From positions 1 through 64,000 of the forward strand of contig NZ_QTXL01000003.1 of assembly GCF_003461625.1 (NCBI RefSeq): a DNA stretch of 64,000 bases, given 5' to 3'. The notes under the pieces were generated by a model. The model saw nothing but the letters and a program-made list of their open reading frames with translations. It was not told the origin of the DNA and made no database searches. Both the position numbers and the translations under genes were made by a program. Every line of letters starts with the position of its first letter. Position 1 is the stretch's first letter. Below, piece after piece: positions 7,939 to 17,047 of the stretch. This stretch comes from Clostridium sp. AF15-31. Its GTDB lineage: Bacteria > Bacillota > Clostridia > Lachnospirales > Lachnospiraceae.

Positions 7939-10239
7939 ATGACAAATAATAGATTAAACATCGGATTATTCATATGTCATCTCGACAATGAATATGCAAA
8001 TGAAATATGTAAAGGAGCTGAATACGCAGCGAAAGAGCTAGACGTGAATCTTATCGTCTTTCCGGGCATGTTTTTAAATGCTTCATTTAACGATCCTGAA
8101 AACGAAATTTATGATTATCAGTACAACTCTGTTTTTTATTATGCTAAAAAAGAAAATCTGGATGCCCTGATCGTGTCCGTTGGCACGATCGCATCTTTTA
8201 TATCACAAAAAAGTATTGAAGCATTTTTGGATACTTTTAAAGATATTCCGATTCTTACTCTGGAATCTAAGGTTTCAGGTTATCCTTGTTTACAGACCGA
8301 CAGTACTGCCGGTCTTCGAGATGCCATTGAACATCTGATTATTCATCACAACCGAAAGCATATCTGTTTTGTTGCCGGAAGAAAGACAAATGAAGATGCT
8401 CTGGAACGTTTGAATGTATACCGAACTACAATGAAAGCTCACAACATACCGGTCACCGAAGATATGATCGTATACGGTGATTATTCTGAATACAGTCGTG
8501 AGATTGTCGGCAAACTGCTTGATGATAATCCGGATGCTGATGCAATTATTTTCTCTAACGATCAGATGGCTATCGGCGGCTATCAGGAATTGAAAAGCCG
8601 TAACATCCGAATCGGAGTTGATATCAGTGTAATCGGTTTTGACAACGCTCCCGGTTCCGTAACTATGGTTCCACCCCTTACAACCGTAAACGCGAACACC
8701 CCTGCATTGGGCTATCGTGCCGTTGGCAAGATCATTCAGGATATTAAGGCAGGCGAATTCTGTTCTTCTGTCTTGGATTCCCACTTTGTAAAACGATTAT
8801 CATGTGGGTGCAGTCTGCATGAAAATACCGAACATATGCCGATTGACAATTTCTCTACTGTAACAGATATTCTGGAATACTGTGATGATTCTATTTTAGG
8901 CAACATTAAAAACAGCTTTTTTGGTACGATTGTTCTTGATCAGATCAACAGCATCTGGAAGGATATAATAGAAATTGCTGTTTTACCAAAGGCAAAACCA
9001 TATCCAAAGAATCTGATTGTAGACAAACTGATGTCATTATTGTCATCTCCTGTCACAAGTTTCTTTTCAGTAACCAATATTGCATTTTCATTCCGTTGTT
9101 TTTCCGGTGTCATCATAGCATTAATCAACGATCCGGATAAACGGTCTGAATACTATCGGCTAAATTCTCATATTACAAGTGCTATCGCACAGTTTTTGTC
9201 AACTTCTTTGTACCAACAGGAACATGACAGCAAAACGGGATCATGGTCTTCAATCTATATTACAAGAGATACTCTTACATATGGAACCGATACAGCAAAA
9301 ACCTTTTCATCTATGCTTGCTAAATTAAAAGACCTTGGATTTGCAGCATCTTATTTATATGCGTACGATGAACCCGTCGCCATTCAACCGGACGGAAGCT
9401 GGAAAACGCCGGATACTTTGTATCTTCAAGCTTTTTACAATCCAAAACATACAGCTGTTTTATCAGGTGAAACACGTCGTATTGCATCTACCGATATCTT
9501 TGACAATGAATATACCGGTTTTGAAGATAGATTTACCGCTGTTATTGTTCCTATTTTTACAAATGAACAACATCATGGTCTGTTTGTATGTAATACAGAT
9601 GTAGATCACTTTGGACACATTTATACAACTTCTCTTCATCTTGGGGCTTCTTTTAAATATTTATCACTTTTAAAAGAACAGATCCAGACAAAAGAACAAT
9701 TAGTAATGTCCTTAAATGAGATCCATGAAAAAAATGAGCTGTTAAATCACCTGTCTACCTCCGATGAACTGACCGGCGTCAATAACAGACGTGGATTAAT
9801 GGAAAAAGTAGAATACCTGATCAATAAACCTGCCAATCATGGACGTAAGGCAATGCTACTGTTTGCAGACATGGACAGCTTAAAGATCGTAAACGATAAA
9901 TTCGGACACAACGATGGAGATTTTGCTTTAAAGAATATTGCAAATATCCTGATGACAAGTTTCCGGGCGAGTGACATTGTCGGTCGAATCGGCGGTGATG
10001 AGTTTGTATGTTTTGCTTTCATTGATGATCTTGATTTTCCTAAGACTGTACAGGCAAGGATTCAGGAATTGTCCACTGAATTAAATGAAACCTGTGGCAA
10101 ACCATATTATATCGAAATGAGTGTCGGTGTATCGGAATTTTCCTGCGATCCGAATATCAAGATTGAGGATCTGTTAAGCCAGGCAGACAGCGCACTGTAT
10201 TCAAATAAACGATATAAGCGAATGTCTGTTTTAAAATAA
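7939..10239 (+). CDS. Cytoplasmic LacI-type sensor domain fused to a GGDEF diguanylate cyclase
   Basis: The 766 residues form three parts. Residues 1 to about 280 match the type I periplasmic-binding fold of LacI/GalR effector domains (early GLFICHLDNEY, then FSNDQMAIGGY and ISVIGFDNAP), but there is no helix-turn-helix, signal peptide or membrane segment. A middle region of about 300 residues is unrecognised and ends in a coiled coil (about 575-600). The C-terminal GGDEF domain has SDELTGVNNRRG, an intact GGDEF motif, and an RASD inhibitory site five residues before it, so it should make c-di-GMP under product control. It is one of only two plus-strand genes. The likely role is coupling a small cytoplasmic ligand, perhaps a sugar, to c-di-GMP; the ligand is unknown. 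Confidence 0.88.
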   Translation: MTNNRLNIGLFICHLDNEYANEICKGAEYAAKELDVNLIVFPGMFLNASFNDPENEIYDYQYNSVFYYAKKENLDALIVSVGTIASFISQKSIEAFLDTFKDIPILTLESKVSGYPCLQTDSTAGLRDAIEHLIIHHNRKHICFVAGRKTNEDALERLNVYRTTMKAHNIPVTEDMIVYGDYSEYSREIVGKLLDDNPDADAIIFSNDQMAIGGYQELKSRNIRIGVDISVIGFDNAPGSVTMVPPLTTVNANTPALGYRAVGKIIQDIKAGEFCSSVLDSHFVKRLSCGCSLHENTEHMPIDNFSTVTDILEYCDDSILGNIKNSFFGTIVLDQINSIWKDIIEIAVLPKAKPYPKNLIVDKLMSLLSSPVTSFFSVTNIAFSFRCFSGVIIALINDPDKRSEYYRLNSHITSAIAQFLSTSLYQQEHDSKTGSWSSIYITRDTLTYGTDTAKTFSSMLAKLKDLGFAASYLYAYDEPVAIQPDGSWKTPDTLYLQAFYNPKHTAVLSGETRRIASTDIFDNEYTGFEDRFTAVIVPIFTNEQHHGLFVCNTDVDHFGHIYTTSLHLGASFKYLSLLKEQIQTKEQLVMSLNEIHEKNELLNHLSTSDELTGVNNRRGLMEKVEYLINKPANHGRKAMLLFADMDSLKIVNDKFGHNDGDFALKNIANILMTSFRASDIVGRIGGDEFVCFAFIDDLDFPKTVQARIQELSTELNETCGKPYYIEMSVGVSEFSCDPNIKIEDLLSQADSALYSNKRYKRMSVLK

Positions 10240-10297
10240 TAAAATACGATACGAATACTAACTTCTTTATAAAAGCACAGCTAAACGTTGTGAAATA

Positions 10298-10372
10298 AAA
10301 TAAACCATATAAACGACAGCTTCTCTCCTGTGTTCAGGATAATGAATTCTCTCTCATTTATATGGTTTATTT
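10298..10372. terminator. Bidirectional terminator between convergent genes
   Basis: A perfect 16-bp inverted repeat (10298-10313 and 10357-10372) with a 43-base loop lies between the plus-strand GGDEF gene and the minus-strand aminopeptidase. It is followed by T-rich sequence on both strands. The right arm abuts the stop codon of the minus-strand gene. Confidence 0.7.
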
Positions 10373-10373
10373 T

Positions 10374-12500
10374 TTATTCCGCCTCTTTAAACGGCTCATT
10401 TAATATCTCGGTTCCCGGAAGAACAAATCTTCCATTTTCGATAATAACAACTCTCGTTCCATCTGCATGAACCGAATAAATTCCTCCGATTTCATCATAT
10501 GGTATCGTAATATCGGTATGGCAGTTAAAATATGCCTTGCTGATATCCGTCTTTCGAAGGATCGAGCACTCATTATCCTTTGCAACGATTTCCTTGCCGT
10601 CCGGATTATGAAGGATATTTTCTTCACTCCAGCTATAGCAGGTATCACCGACTGCAAAATGCGGTCCCATCTTCTCTACGATCAGTATCGGCAATTTATA
10701 TACCATGTTATATTTATTTGCAAGTACATATGCGGTCGTATTCGTTCCGATCGCAAACTCTCCAATCGGCAGTGTATCCCGTCCGCCCAAAAGATTATCC
10801 TTTACAAATTTTACATTATCTTCTTCTCTGTCAAAGTTCTTACAGGTGTAAGTTTTGATCTTTCCATCTTCAAAGGTCAGCCTGAGATCAACATATTTCA
10901 GATCATTCAGATAGACCTCACTCACATTTAAAACTCCATGCGTTCCGGTAAGCTTCGGCGATGTAAAAACCTCGCCAAGAGGAATATTCACATCCGCCAG
11001 ACAGTTCTCAAAATTTGTCTCTGTCTCCGGGCGTTCTAACACATGCATCGATACCTTCATATCAGTCTGATTACCATTCTGCCCAATCACATGTACCCAT
11101 TCTGCCTGATCCAGCTCATCGATGATCATCTGGTGAACCGGACGGTATACATCACTTTCCAGATTGTTGATCCGGATGATCTGTTCAAATATTTCTTCAT
11201 AATCATCTCCGATCTCCGGCATTGGATATGCGATGATCGTAAAGCTGTACTCATCCCCCGGTATATATTCATTCACGATCTGTGACAGTTCATTGGTATA
11301 TTCTACACCAAGCTCCTGCTGCTTCTTGCTAAGCGTAAGTTGTCCCGGCTTGCTCACCGGTTCAAACGGTGTCTCACCAAATATCTCGATACACGCCGGT
11401 CCTGCATATACAGACGCCTCATATCTGTATTTCTCATAAGCTCCACGCATTACCTCTAATTTCCGCTCCATCAGCTTGCGATCAAGAAATAACGTCTGAT
11501 CCATCTGATGGTCGTAATCCATCTGCTTATTTACCGGAGTACCTACATAGCCGATCCGGTTCATTCTGGTCCGGTTGATGCGGTTTGTATCATAACGGAA
11601 ACATAACGGTTCCAATCCCATATCACGAAACTGAAGGATCGCAGCTTTTACGATGCGCTCCATACCGATCGAATACCGGATATTTACATGCTTCTTTTTT
11701 GACATATCAATTTCGGCCGCTACAAAGCCCTGTCGAAACCCTTCTGTATAAGTCCGGGCAATCGACGCCACTTTTTCTGATGACATCCTGCGAAGAAACG
11801 CTTCCGTTTCCAATTCATTCTTTCCGATGTATTCGCCATATTCATATAAATAGCTGTTATCTCCGTCTTCACATTTCATGACAATATCTGTCGCAAAGGA
11901 AAGAATCGGATCCATCTTCTCACGCACACGATAATCCATGAAGAACTCCGCATAATCATGTTCAAAATAATAAATGGCATCTTTTACTGCTTTAACAGAT
12001 GGAAAATCCTCAAAGATCCCATATACCTCCACAAACAATTCAAACCATACAGTAAGGTCTACAACTCTTCCTTCAAATGCTGCCGCGATCAGTCCATGGA
12101 ATTCATAACAAAGAAATGTCAGATAGTCAGCAAATAAATATTCCCGCTTGTCTATGTCTTCAATCTCGTCCTCTGCTATTTTCTCACCAAACATCTGTCT
12201 GGTGTATTCATAGTTGCAATAACTCGTTTCGTAATTTTCAGGCATAACATCCTGATAAAGTGCTGCATTTATCTGCTGTAATTCGCCCGCTGTACAGCTC
12301 TCCGAAATGGGCATCCCACTTTTTACCTTTTCGATCACTTTATCTAACTGCAGTAAAAATTCTCCAGTTCTTACAAAATAATCCCGATACCGCATGTCCA
12401 CTGTTTCTTCTTTTGTGATCGAACGGATCCGCTCAACCATCAGTTCGTAACGATCTTCGATATCTTCATATTCTGCTGTTATATCCTTATAATATGTCAT
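10374..12500 (-). CDS. M29-like aminopeptidase with long N-terminal extension
   Basis: The C-terminal part (about 270-708) resembles peptidase family M29, dinuclear metal aminopeptidases. Candidate metal ligands sit in GEFAIGTN, ILIVEKMGPHFAVGD (Glu and His) and CHTDITIPYD (His-x-Asp). At 708 residues it is far longer than usual M29 enzymes (about 370-410). The first approximately 270 residues are acidic and mostly helical with no motif I know. No signal peptide is present, so it should act on peptides in the cytoplasm. The start overlaps the stop of the upstream HD gene by four bases (ATGA), so the two are coupled. Family assignment is good; substrate is open. Confidence 0.8.
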   Translation of the reverse strand: MTYYKDITAEYEDIEDRYELMVERIRSITKEETVDMRYRDYFVRTGEFLLQLDKVIEKVKSGMPISESCTAGELQQINAALYQDVMPENYETSYCNYEYTRQMFGEKIAEDEIEDIDKREYLFADYLTFLCYEFHGLIAAAFEGRVVDLTVWFELFVEVYGIFEDFPSVKAVKDAIYYFEHDYAEFFMDYRVREKMDPILSFATDIVMKCEDGDNSYLYEYGEYIGKNELETEAFLRRMSSEKVASIARTYTEGFRQGFVAAEIDMSKKKHVNIRYSIGMERIVKAAILQFRDMGLEPLCFRYDTNRINRTRMNRIGYVGTPVNKQMDYDHQMDQTLFLDRKLMERKLEVMRGAYEKYRYEASVYAGPACIEIFGETPFEPVSKPGQLTLSKKQQELGVEYTNELSQIVNEYIPGDEYSFTIIAYPMPEIGDDYEEIFEQIIRINNLESDVYRPVHQMIIDELDQAEWVHVIGQNGNQTDMKVSMHVLERPETETNFENCLADVNIPLGEVFTSPKLTGTHGVLNVSEVYLNDLKYVDLRLTFEDGKIKTYTCKNFDREEDNVKFVKDNLLGGRDTLPIGEFAIGTNTTAYVLANKYNMVYKLPILIVEKMGPHFAVGDTCYSWSEENILHNPDGKEIVAKDNECSILRKTDISKAYFNCHTDITIPYDEIGGIYSVHADGTRVVIIENGRFVLPGTEILNEPFKEAE

Positions 12501-13093
12501 TTATTGTCTCCCTTTATGTTTCCAAGTTGAATGTTCTTCCGGAACACCTCATCAATCACTTGATATAACATCTCTGATCCCTCTGGTGTCCGCTTGTTTC
12601 TACCATACACCTGGTTCTCGAAAACGCCATGCTCTTTCCAGCTTTTTCCTCCAACGGCATCACTTAACATAACCGGCGCCAGATTATCCATTACATGTGC
12701 AAATTTGGCTTCCGGCGTCTGATACTCCTCAAATTCATCCCAGAGTCCACGAAGCTTCTTCGCCTGATCTTCCGGCAGGATATTAAATATCCGGTCAGCA
12801 GCCTTTAATTCCCGTTCTCTTTTTGTTGCATTTGCATTTTTATCATATGCATATGTATCACCTGCATCTATCTCGATCAGATCATGAACCAGCAGCATGG
12901 AAACCACTCTTAATACGTCAACCGGTTCATTTGAATATTCCGCCAGTAAGATTGCCATAAGTGCAATATGCCAGGAATGTTCTGCATCATCTTCTTTTCT
13001 GATTCCATCTGTCAGATACGTCTGTCTGACTACAAATTTGCTCTTGTCAACCTCCAGTATAAAATCCAGTTGTTTCTTCAGTCTCTCATCCAC
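12497..13093 (-). CDS. HD-domain hydrolase, YfbR/HDDC2-like
   Basis: The 198 residues contain the HD metal-binding signature of 5'-deoxynucleotidase-like proteins: DDAEHSWHIALMA near residue 37 (His), LLVHDLIEIDAGDT near 68 (His-Asp) and a later conserved Asp in HVMDNLAPV. Relatives dephosphorylate deoxynucleoside monophosphates, but substrate cannot be deduced here. The start is a GTG, four bases after the previous stop, with AAGGGA eight bases upstream. It overlaps the next gene by four bases. Confidence 0.85.
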   Translation of the reverse strand: MDERLKKQLDFILEVDKSKFVVRQTYLTDGIRKEDDAEHSWHIALMAILLAEYSNEPVDVLRVVSMLLVHDLIEIDAGDTYAYDKNANATKRERELKAADRIFNILPEDQAKKLRGLWDEFEEYQTPEAKFAHVMDNLAPVMLSDAVGGKSWKEHGVFENQVYGRNKRTPEGSEMLYQVIDEVFRKNIQLGNIKGDNK

Positions 13094-13097
13094 ACTC

Positions 13098-13409
13098 TTA
13101 TATTCCCTTCATAAAAAAGATGCCTGATATAATAAAAACTATGATATTCAGATAAACCGCCATTTTCTTAGATGTAACCCCACCTTCTTCTGCATGATAC
13201 CCGATCACGCCGAATACAATTCCGGTAAATGCCATCAAAAATGCACTGATCATCAATACCCCATAGATACGTTCTACCGTACCTCTTGATATAATGGATT
13301 TGATCACGGAAAGTATTATAAAGATTCCGCCCAAAATTCCCAATATATATGAAATGATCGTATCTCCTGAACTTCCGGGTGGAGAAACCCTGAAATCACT
13401 GTTTTTCAA
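13098..13409 (-). CDS. Small three-segment membrane protein (DUF6142-like)
   Basis: A protein of 103 residues with three hydrophobic segments and a short polar N-terminus (LKNSDFRVSPPG). I recall similar small Lachnospiraceae proteins as DUF6142, a name given from memory only. The start is placed at a TTG with AGGAG eight bases upstream, inside the end of the VanZ-like gene (14-base overlap); an upstream in-frame ATG would demand a long overlap and lacks a ribosome site. Function unknown. Confidence 0.65.
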   Translation of the reverse strand: MKNSDFRVSPPGSSGDTIISYILGILGGIFIILSVIKSIISRGTVERIYGVLMISAFLMAFTGIVFGVIGYHAEEGGVTSKKMAVYLNIIVFIISGIFFMKGI

Positions 13410-13872
13410 TCTTTTTTCTCCTTTTTCTGTCAAATCGTGCCAGAATATAATATATGATATATCCAAGCATGCCGCCAAAGGTATTCATGATAATATCATC
13501 AACATCAAACACCCCAAGTTTTGTTATCAACTGTACCAGTTCAATACTTAACGAAAACGCAAATGCCGCCAGAGTCGCTGTAAAAAATCCGGTCTTTTTA
13601 CCTCTGACCCAACGGATCAACATTCCAAATGGTACAAAAGCAAGAACATTTCCAACCAGATTCAACATCACGCTTGTGTTCGTCATATAACTTCTGTACT
13701 TTACGAAACGCTTAATCTCGAGAAACGGTGTCAGATTGTACCGCATCTCTTCATATCCATGTCCCCTTCCAAACATATCGCTGAATATCAGGAAATAAAC
13801 AATGGATATACTGTATAAAATGAATAGCACCAGGCATAACACCCGCAGCTTTTTCTTATTTTCTATGCTCAA
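13396..13872 (-). CDS. VanZ-like membrane protein
   Basis: A protein of 158 residues with about four membrane segments and VanZ-family features: NLTPFLEI in the first loop, a NLVGNVLAFVPFGML helix and ELVQLITKLGVFDVDDIIMNTFGGMLGY near the end. VanZ-family members are linked to teicoplanin resistance and envelope functions, but most are uncharacterised. The start is a TTG with GGAGG six bases upstream, 20 bases after coaBC; the longer ATG version begins inside coaBC without a ribosome site. Confidence 0.8.
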   Translation of the reverse strand: MSIENKKKLRVLCLVLFILYSISIVYFLIFSDMFGRGHGYEEMRYNLTPFLEIKRFVKYRSYMTNTSVMLNLVGNVLAFVPFGMLIRWVRGKKTGFFTATLAAFAFSLSIELVQLITKLGVFDVDDIIMNTFGGMLGYIIYYILARFDRKRRKKIEKQ

Positions 13873-13892
13873 CGCCAGCCTCCAGGTTAATA

Positions 13893-15119
13893 TTATTTCC
13901 TCATTTTTATTAACTGGGTAAGAAGTCTGTCTGCACACTCCTCTTTACTCATCTGTGGCAATTCAATATCTTCATCCTGTGTGATCAATGTCAGCACATT
14001 GGTATCTGTTCCAAATCCAGCTCCCGCTGTCTTTAAGTTATTTGCTGCGACTATATCGATCTTCTTCTTTTCCAGTTTCTTTCTGGAATTCTCCAGCAGA
14101 TTCTGTGTCTCCATCGAAAATCCGCATATAATCTGTCTGGCAAGTCTGCTGTCCCCATCTGTCTTTCTTGCCTCTTCTCTCTGCATTCCAAGGAATGCAA
14201 GAATATCTTTTGTTCTTGTAAGTGGAATGCTCATATCAGCATCCGATTTCTTGATCTTGTTATCTGATACTTCTGCCGGTTTGTAATCTGCAACGGCGGC
14301 AGCCTTGATAATGATATCCTGATCTGCACTGGCAGCCGTTACTGCTTCATACATATCCTGTGCAGAGGTAACCGGCACTACTGTTACGAATTCTGGCGGC
14401 GTGATCGCTACCTTTCCTGTTACAAGTGTCACATCCGCCCCACGAAGCATCGCCTGTCTGGCGATCGCATATCCCATTTTACCGGTTGAATGGTTGGAAA
14501 TAAAGCGAACTGGGTCGATTGCTTCCATCGTAGGACCTGCGGTAACAAGTACTTTTATTCCCTGCATATCCTTCTCTGCTGCAATATACTTTAATATATA
14601 ATCAACTAACAACTGTTCATTCGGAAGCTTCCCCTTGCCTGTATCTCCACAGGCAAGGTATCCGCTTGCCGACTCTATGATCTCATAGCCGTAGGACTGT
14701 AATTTCCTGATGTTATCCTGAACGATCGGATTCTCTAACATATTCGTGTTCATTGCAGGTGCGATCAGTTTCGGACATTTTGCTGCCATGATCGTAGTAC
14801 TCAACATATCATCTGCAATGCCGCCTGCAATCTTCCCAATAATATTTGCCGATGCAGGAGCAACCATAAAGATATCTGCCCGTTTTGCAAGTGCAACGTG
14901 TTCTACGTTAAACTGAAAATTACGGTCAAAGGTATCCACCAGACACTTATTTCCTGTTAAGGTCTCAAATGTGATCGGATTGATAAAATTGGTCGCATTT
15001 TCTGTCATGATGACATTTACATCTGCATGCAGTTTTACAAGCATACTGGCAACATTTGCCATCTTATATGCTGCTATACTTCCTGTTACACCTAAAACAA
15101 CGGTCTTATTCTTTAACAT
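13893..15119 (-). CDS. coaBC: Bifunctional phosphopantothenoylcysteine decarboxylase/synthetase
   Basis: CoaBC makes 4'-phosphopantetheine from 4'-phosphopantothenate and cysteine in two steps of CoA synthesis. The N-terminal flavoprotein half has GSIAAYK, the catalytic-His segment HVALAKRADIFMVAPAS, and the PAMNTNML motif. The C-terminal CTP-dependent ligase half has AGPTMEAIDPVRFISNHSTGKMG. At 408 residues it is full length. The ATG giving MLKNKTVV is chosen since GGAG stands six bases upstream; earlier in-frame ATGs are too close or unsupported. It is the last CoA gene of the pantothenate operon. Confidence 0.95.
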   Translation of the reverse strand: MLKNKTVVLGVTGSIAAYKMANVASMLVKLHADVNVIMTENATNFINPITFETLTGNKCLVDTFDRNFQFNVEHVALAKRADIFMVAPASANIIGKIAGGIADDMLSTTIMAAKCPKLIAPAMNTNMLENPIVQDNIRKLQSYGYEIIESASGYLACGDTGKGKLPNEQLLVDYILKYIAAEKDMQGIKVLVTAGPTMEAIDPVRFISNHSTGKMGYAIARQAMLRGADVTLVTGKVAITPPEFVTVVPVTSAQDMYEAVTAASADQDIIIKAAAVADYKPAEVSDNKIKKSDADMSIPLTRTKDILAFLGMQREEARKTDGDSRLARQIICGFSMETQNLLENSRKKLEKKKIDIVAANNLKTAGAGFGTDTNVLTLITQDEDIELPQMSKEECADRLLTQLIKMRK

Positions 15120-15185
15120 CATTTTCTCCATTCTGCATCGTATCATTGAAAATCATTCTGTCCGGAACGAATGCTGATCCGGCTG

Positions 15186-16037
15186 TTATTTGTTCATATC
15201 AAGGATAAAGTTATCGATCAATCTTGCCTTGCCAAATCTGACTGCCATAGCACAAAGGACATGTCCCTCTACTATATCGATTGACTTCATGGTATCCATA
15301 TCCACCATCTCAACATAATCAATATCTGCAAGTGGCTCTGATCCGATCAGGTCTTTCATTGCTGCTACAATCTTCTTCGCATCTCGCTCACCATCTTCGA
15401 TCATTTTCTGTCCAAGCTTAACTGACTTGCTCAGTACAACTGCTGCCTGACGTTCTTCCGGCTTCAGATAAATATTTCTGGAACTCTTGGCAAGACCATC
15501 TGCCTCACGGATGATCGGACATCCAACAATCTCAATATCCATGTTCAGATCTGTAACCATACGCATGATGATCGCAAGCTGCTGTGCATCCTTCTGACCA
15601 AAATAAGCACGATCCGGCTGAACGATATTGAACAATTTATTTACAACTGTACATACACCTTTGAAATGTACCGGACGAGTCAGTCCGCATAATGCATCCG
15701 GAAGCCCTGTCATATTGACATAAGAACAAAATCCCGGCTTATACATTTCTTCCGGTTCCGGATGAAAAATCACATCTGCACCTGTTGTCTCGCATAACTT
15801 TGCATCTGCATCAAGATCTCTTGGATAACTCTCCAGATCCTCTGTTGGTCCAAACTGCATCGGATTGACAAATACAGATACAACGGTTCTGTCATTCTGT
15901 TCTACGGATTTCCTGATCAGACTCTGATGTCCCTCATGGAGATATCCCATTGTTGGTACAAGTCCAACACTTAAGCCTTCTTTCTTCCATGCCTTAACCT
16001 GACTTCTTACTTCATCTACTGTTTTTAAAATCTTCAT
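15186..16037 (-). CDS. panC: Pantothenate synthetase (pantoate-beta-alanine ligase)
   Basis: PanC joins pantoate and beta-alanine using ATP. The 283 residues carry the nucleotidyltransferase motif PTMGYLHEGH (residues 28-37), the YFGQKDAQQ pantoate/ATP segment and the late KSSRNIYL motif that replaces KMSKS. Length and order are normal. It lies between panB and coaBC in a pantothenate-to-CoA operon. No panD, the usual beta-alanine source, is seen in the window. Confidence 0.97.
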   Translation of the reverse strand: MKILKTVDEVRSQVKAWKKEGLSVGLVPTMGYLHEGHQSLIRKSVEQNDRTVVSVFVNPMQFGPTEDLESYPRDLDADAKLCETTGADVIFHPEPEEMYKPGFCSYVNMTGLPDALCGLTRPVHFKGVCTVVNKLFNIVQPDRAYFGQKDAQQLAIIMRMVTDLNMDIEIVGCPIIREADGLAKSSRNIYLKPEERQAAVVLSKSVKLGQKMIEDGERDAKKIVAAMKDLIGSEPLADIDYVEMVDMDTMKSIDIVEGHVLCAMAVRFGKARLIDNFILDMNK

Positions 16038-16103
16038 TTCTGATTTCCAGTCCTTTCCTGATCCTGTCTCCCGGTTTTTACCGGTTCAGGCAGCTTCTAT
16101 CTC

Positions 16104-16931
16104 TTAGTATAATTTATCGATTACTTCATCATCAATTTTGTAGCAGTGTTCTTCTGCCGGAAATGTTCCATCGTCAATCTCTGCTATATAAGTCTTTACT
16201 GCTTCACGAATCACGTCTCCTGCATTAGCAAAATGCTTTACAAACTTCGGCTTGAAATCACTGAACATGCCAAGCATATCGTAAATTACAAGAACCTGTC
16301 CGTCGCATCCTGCTCCTGCTCCGATTCCGATCGTAGGAATGTTGATGCTCTCTGTTACAAGCTTTGCAAGCTTTGCAGGGACACACTCCAGCACCAGTAA
16401 AAACGCACCTGCTTCTTCTACTGCCTTGGCATCCTCGATCAGCTTCTTAGCTGCTGCTTCTGTCTTACCCTGAACCTTAAAGCCACCAAAAGTATTGATC
16501 GACTGCGGAGTCAGTCCCAGATGTGCAACAACAGGGATTCCTGCTGATACGATTGCTTTAATCTGTGGACAGACTTCTTTACCACCTTCTAACTTTACAG
16601 CTCCGGCTCTGCCTTCCTTCATCAGACGACCTGCATTTACGACTGCGTCATATACACTGGTCTGATAGGACATAAATGGAAGATCGGTTACAACCAGTGC
16701 ATTCTTGGCTCCTCTTGCAACGGCTGCGCTATGATGGATCATGTCTTCTACGGTTACAGAGATCGTATCCTCATATCCAAGGATTACATTTCCGAGGGAA
16801 TCACCGACAAGAATCGTGTTGACTCCTGCTTCATCCAATAATCTTGCTGTCGTATAATCATACGCTGTCAGCATAGAAATCTTATGCCCGGAATTCTTCA
16901 TCTGCATAATTGATGTTGTTGTGTTCTTCAT
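16104..16931 (-). CDS. panB: 3-methyl-2-oxobutanoate hydroxymethyltransferase
   Basis: PanB adds a hydroxymethyl group from methylenetetrahydrofolate to alpha-ketoisovalerate to form ketopantoate. The 275 residues show the TIM-barrel signature: [15 protein letters not shown] with the metal-binding Asp, [14 protein letters not shown] and AHLGLTPQS, and the late [15 protein letters not shown]. It precedes panC by 66 bases and follows a DUF2520 gene by 116 bases. Confidence 0.97.
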   Translation of the reverse strand: MKNTTTSIMQMKNSGHKISMLTAYDYTTARLLDEAGVNTILVGDSLGNVILGYEDTISVTVEDMIHHSAAVARGAKNALVVTDLPFMSYQTSVYDAVVNAGRLMKEGRAGAVKLEGGKEVCPQIKAIVSAGIPVVAHLGLTPQSINTFGGFKVQGKTEAAAKKLIEDAKAVEEAGAFLLVLECVPAKLAKLVTESINIPTIGIGAGAGCDGQVLVIYDMLGMFSDFKPKFVKHFANAGDVIREAVKTYIAEIDDGTFPAEEHCYKIDDEVIDKLY

Positions 16932-17047
16932 ACGTCTTATTCTCCTATTCTGAAATCATTTCATTTTTTGTTCATTTCAAAATCCAGCATTGCCATAACT
17001 TACTGCTTTCCCTGCCATCGTTCCCGGCATTGCAGTATTCCCATTTC

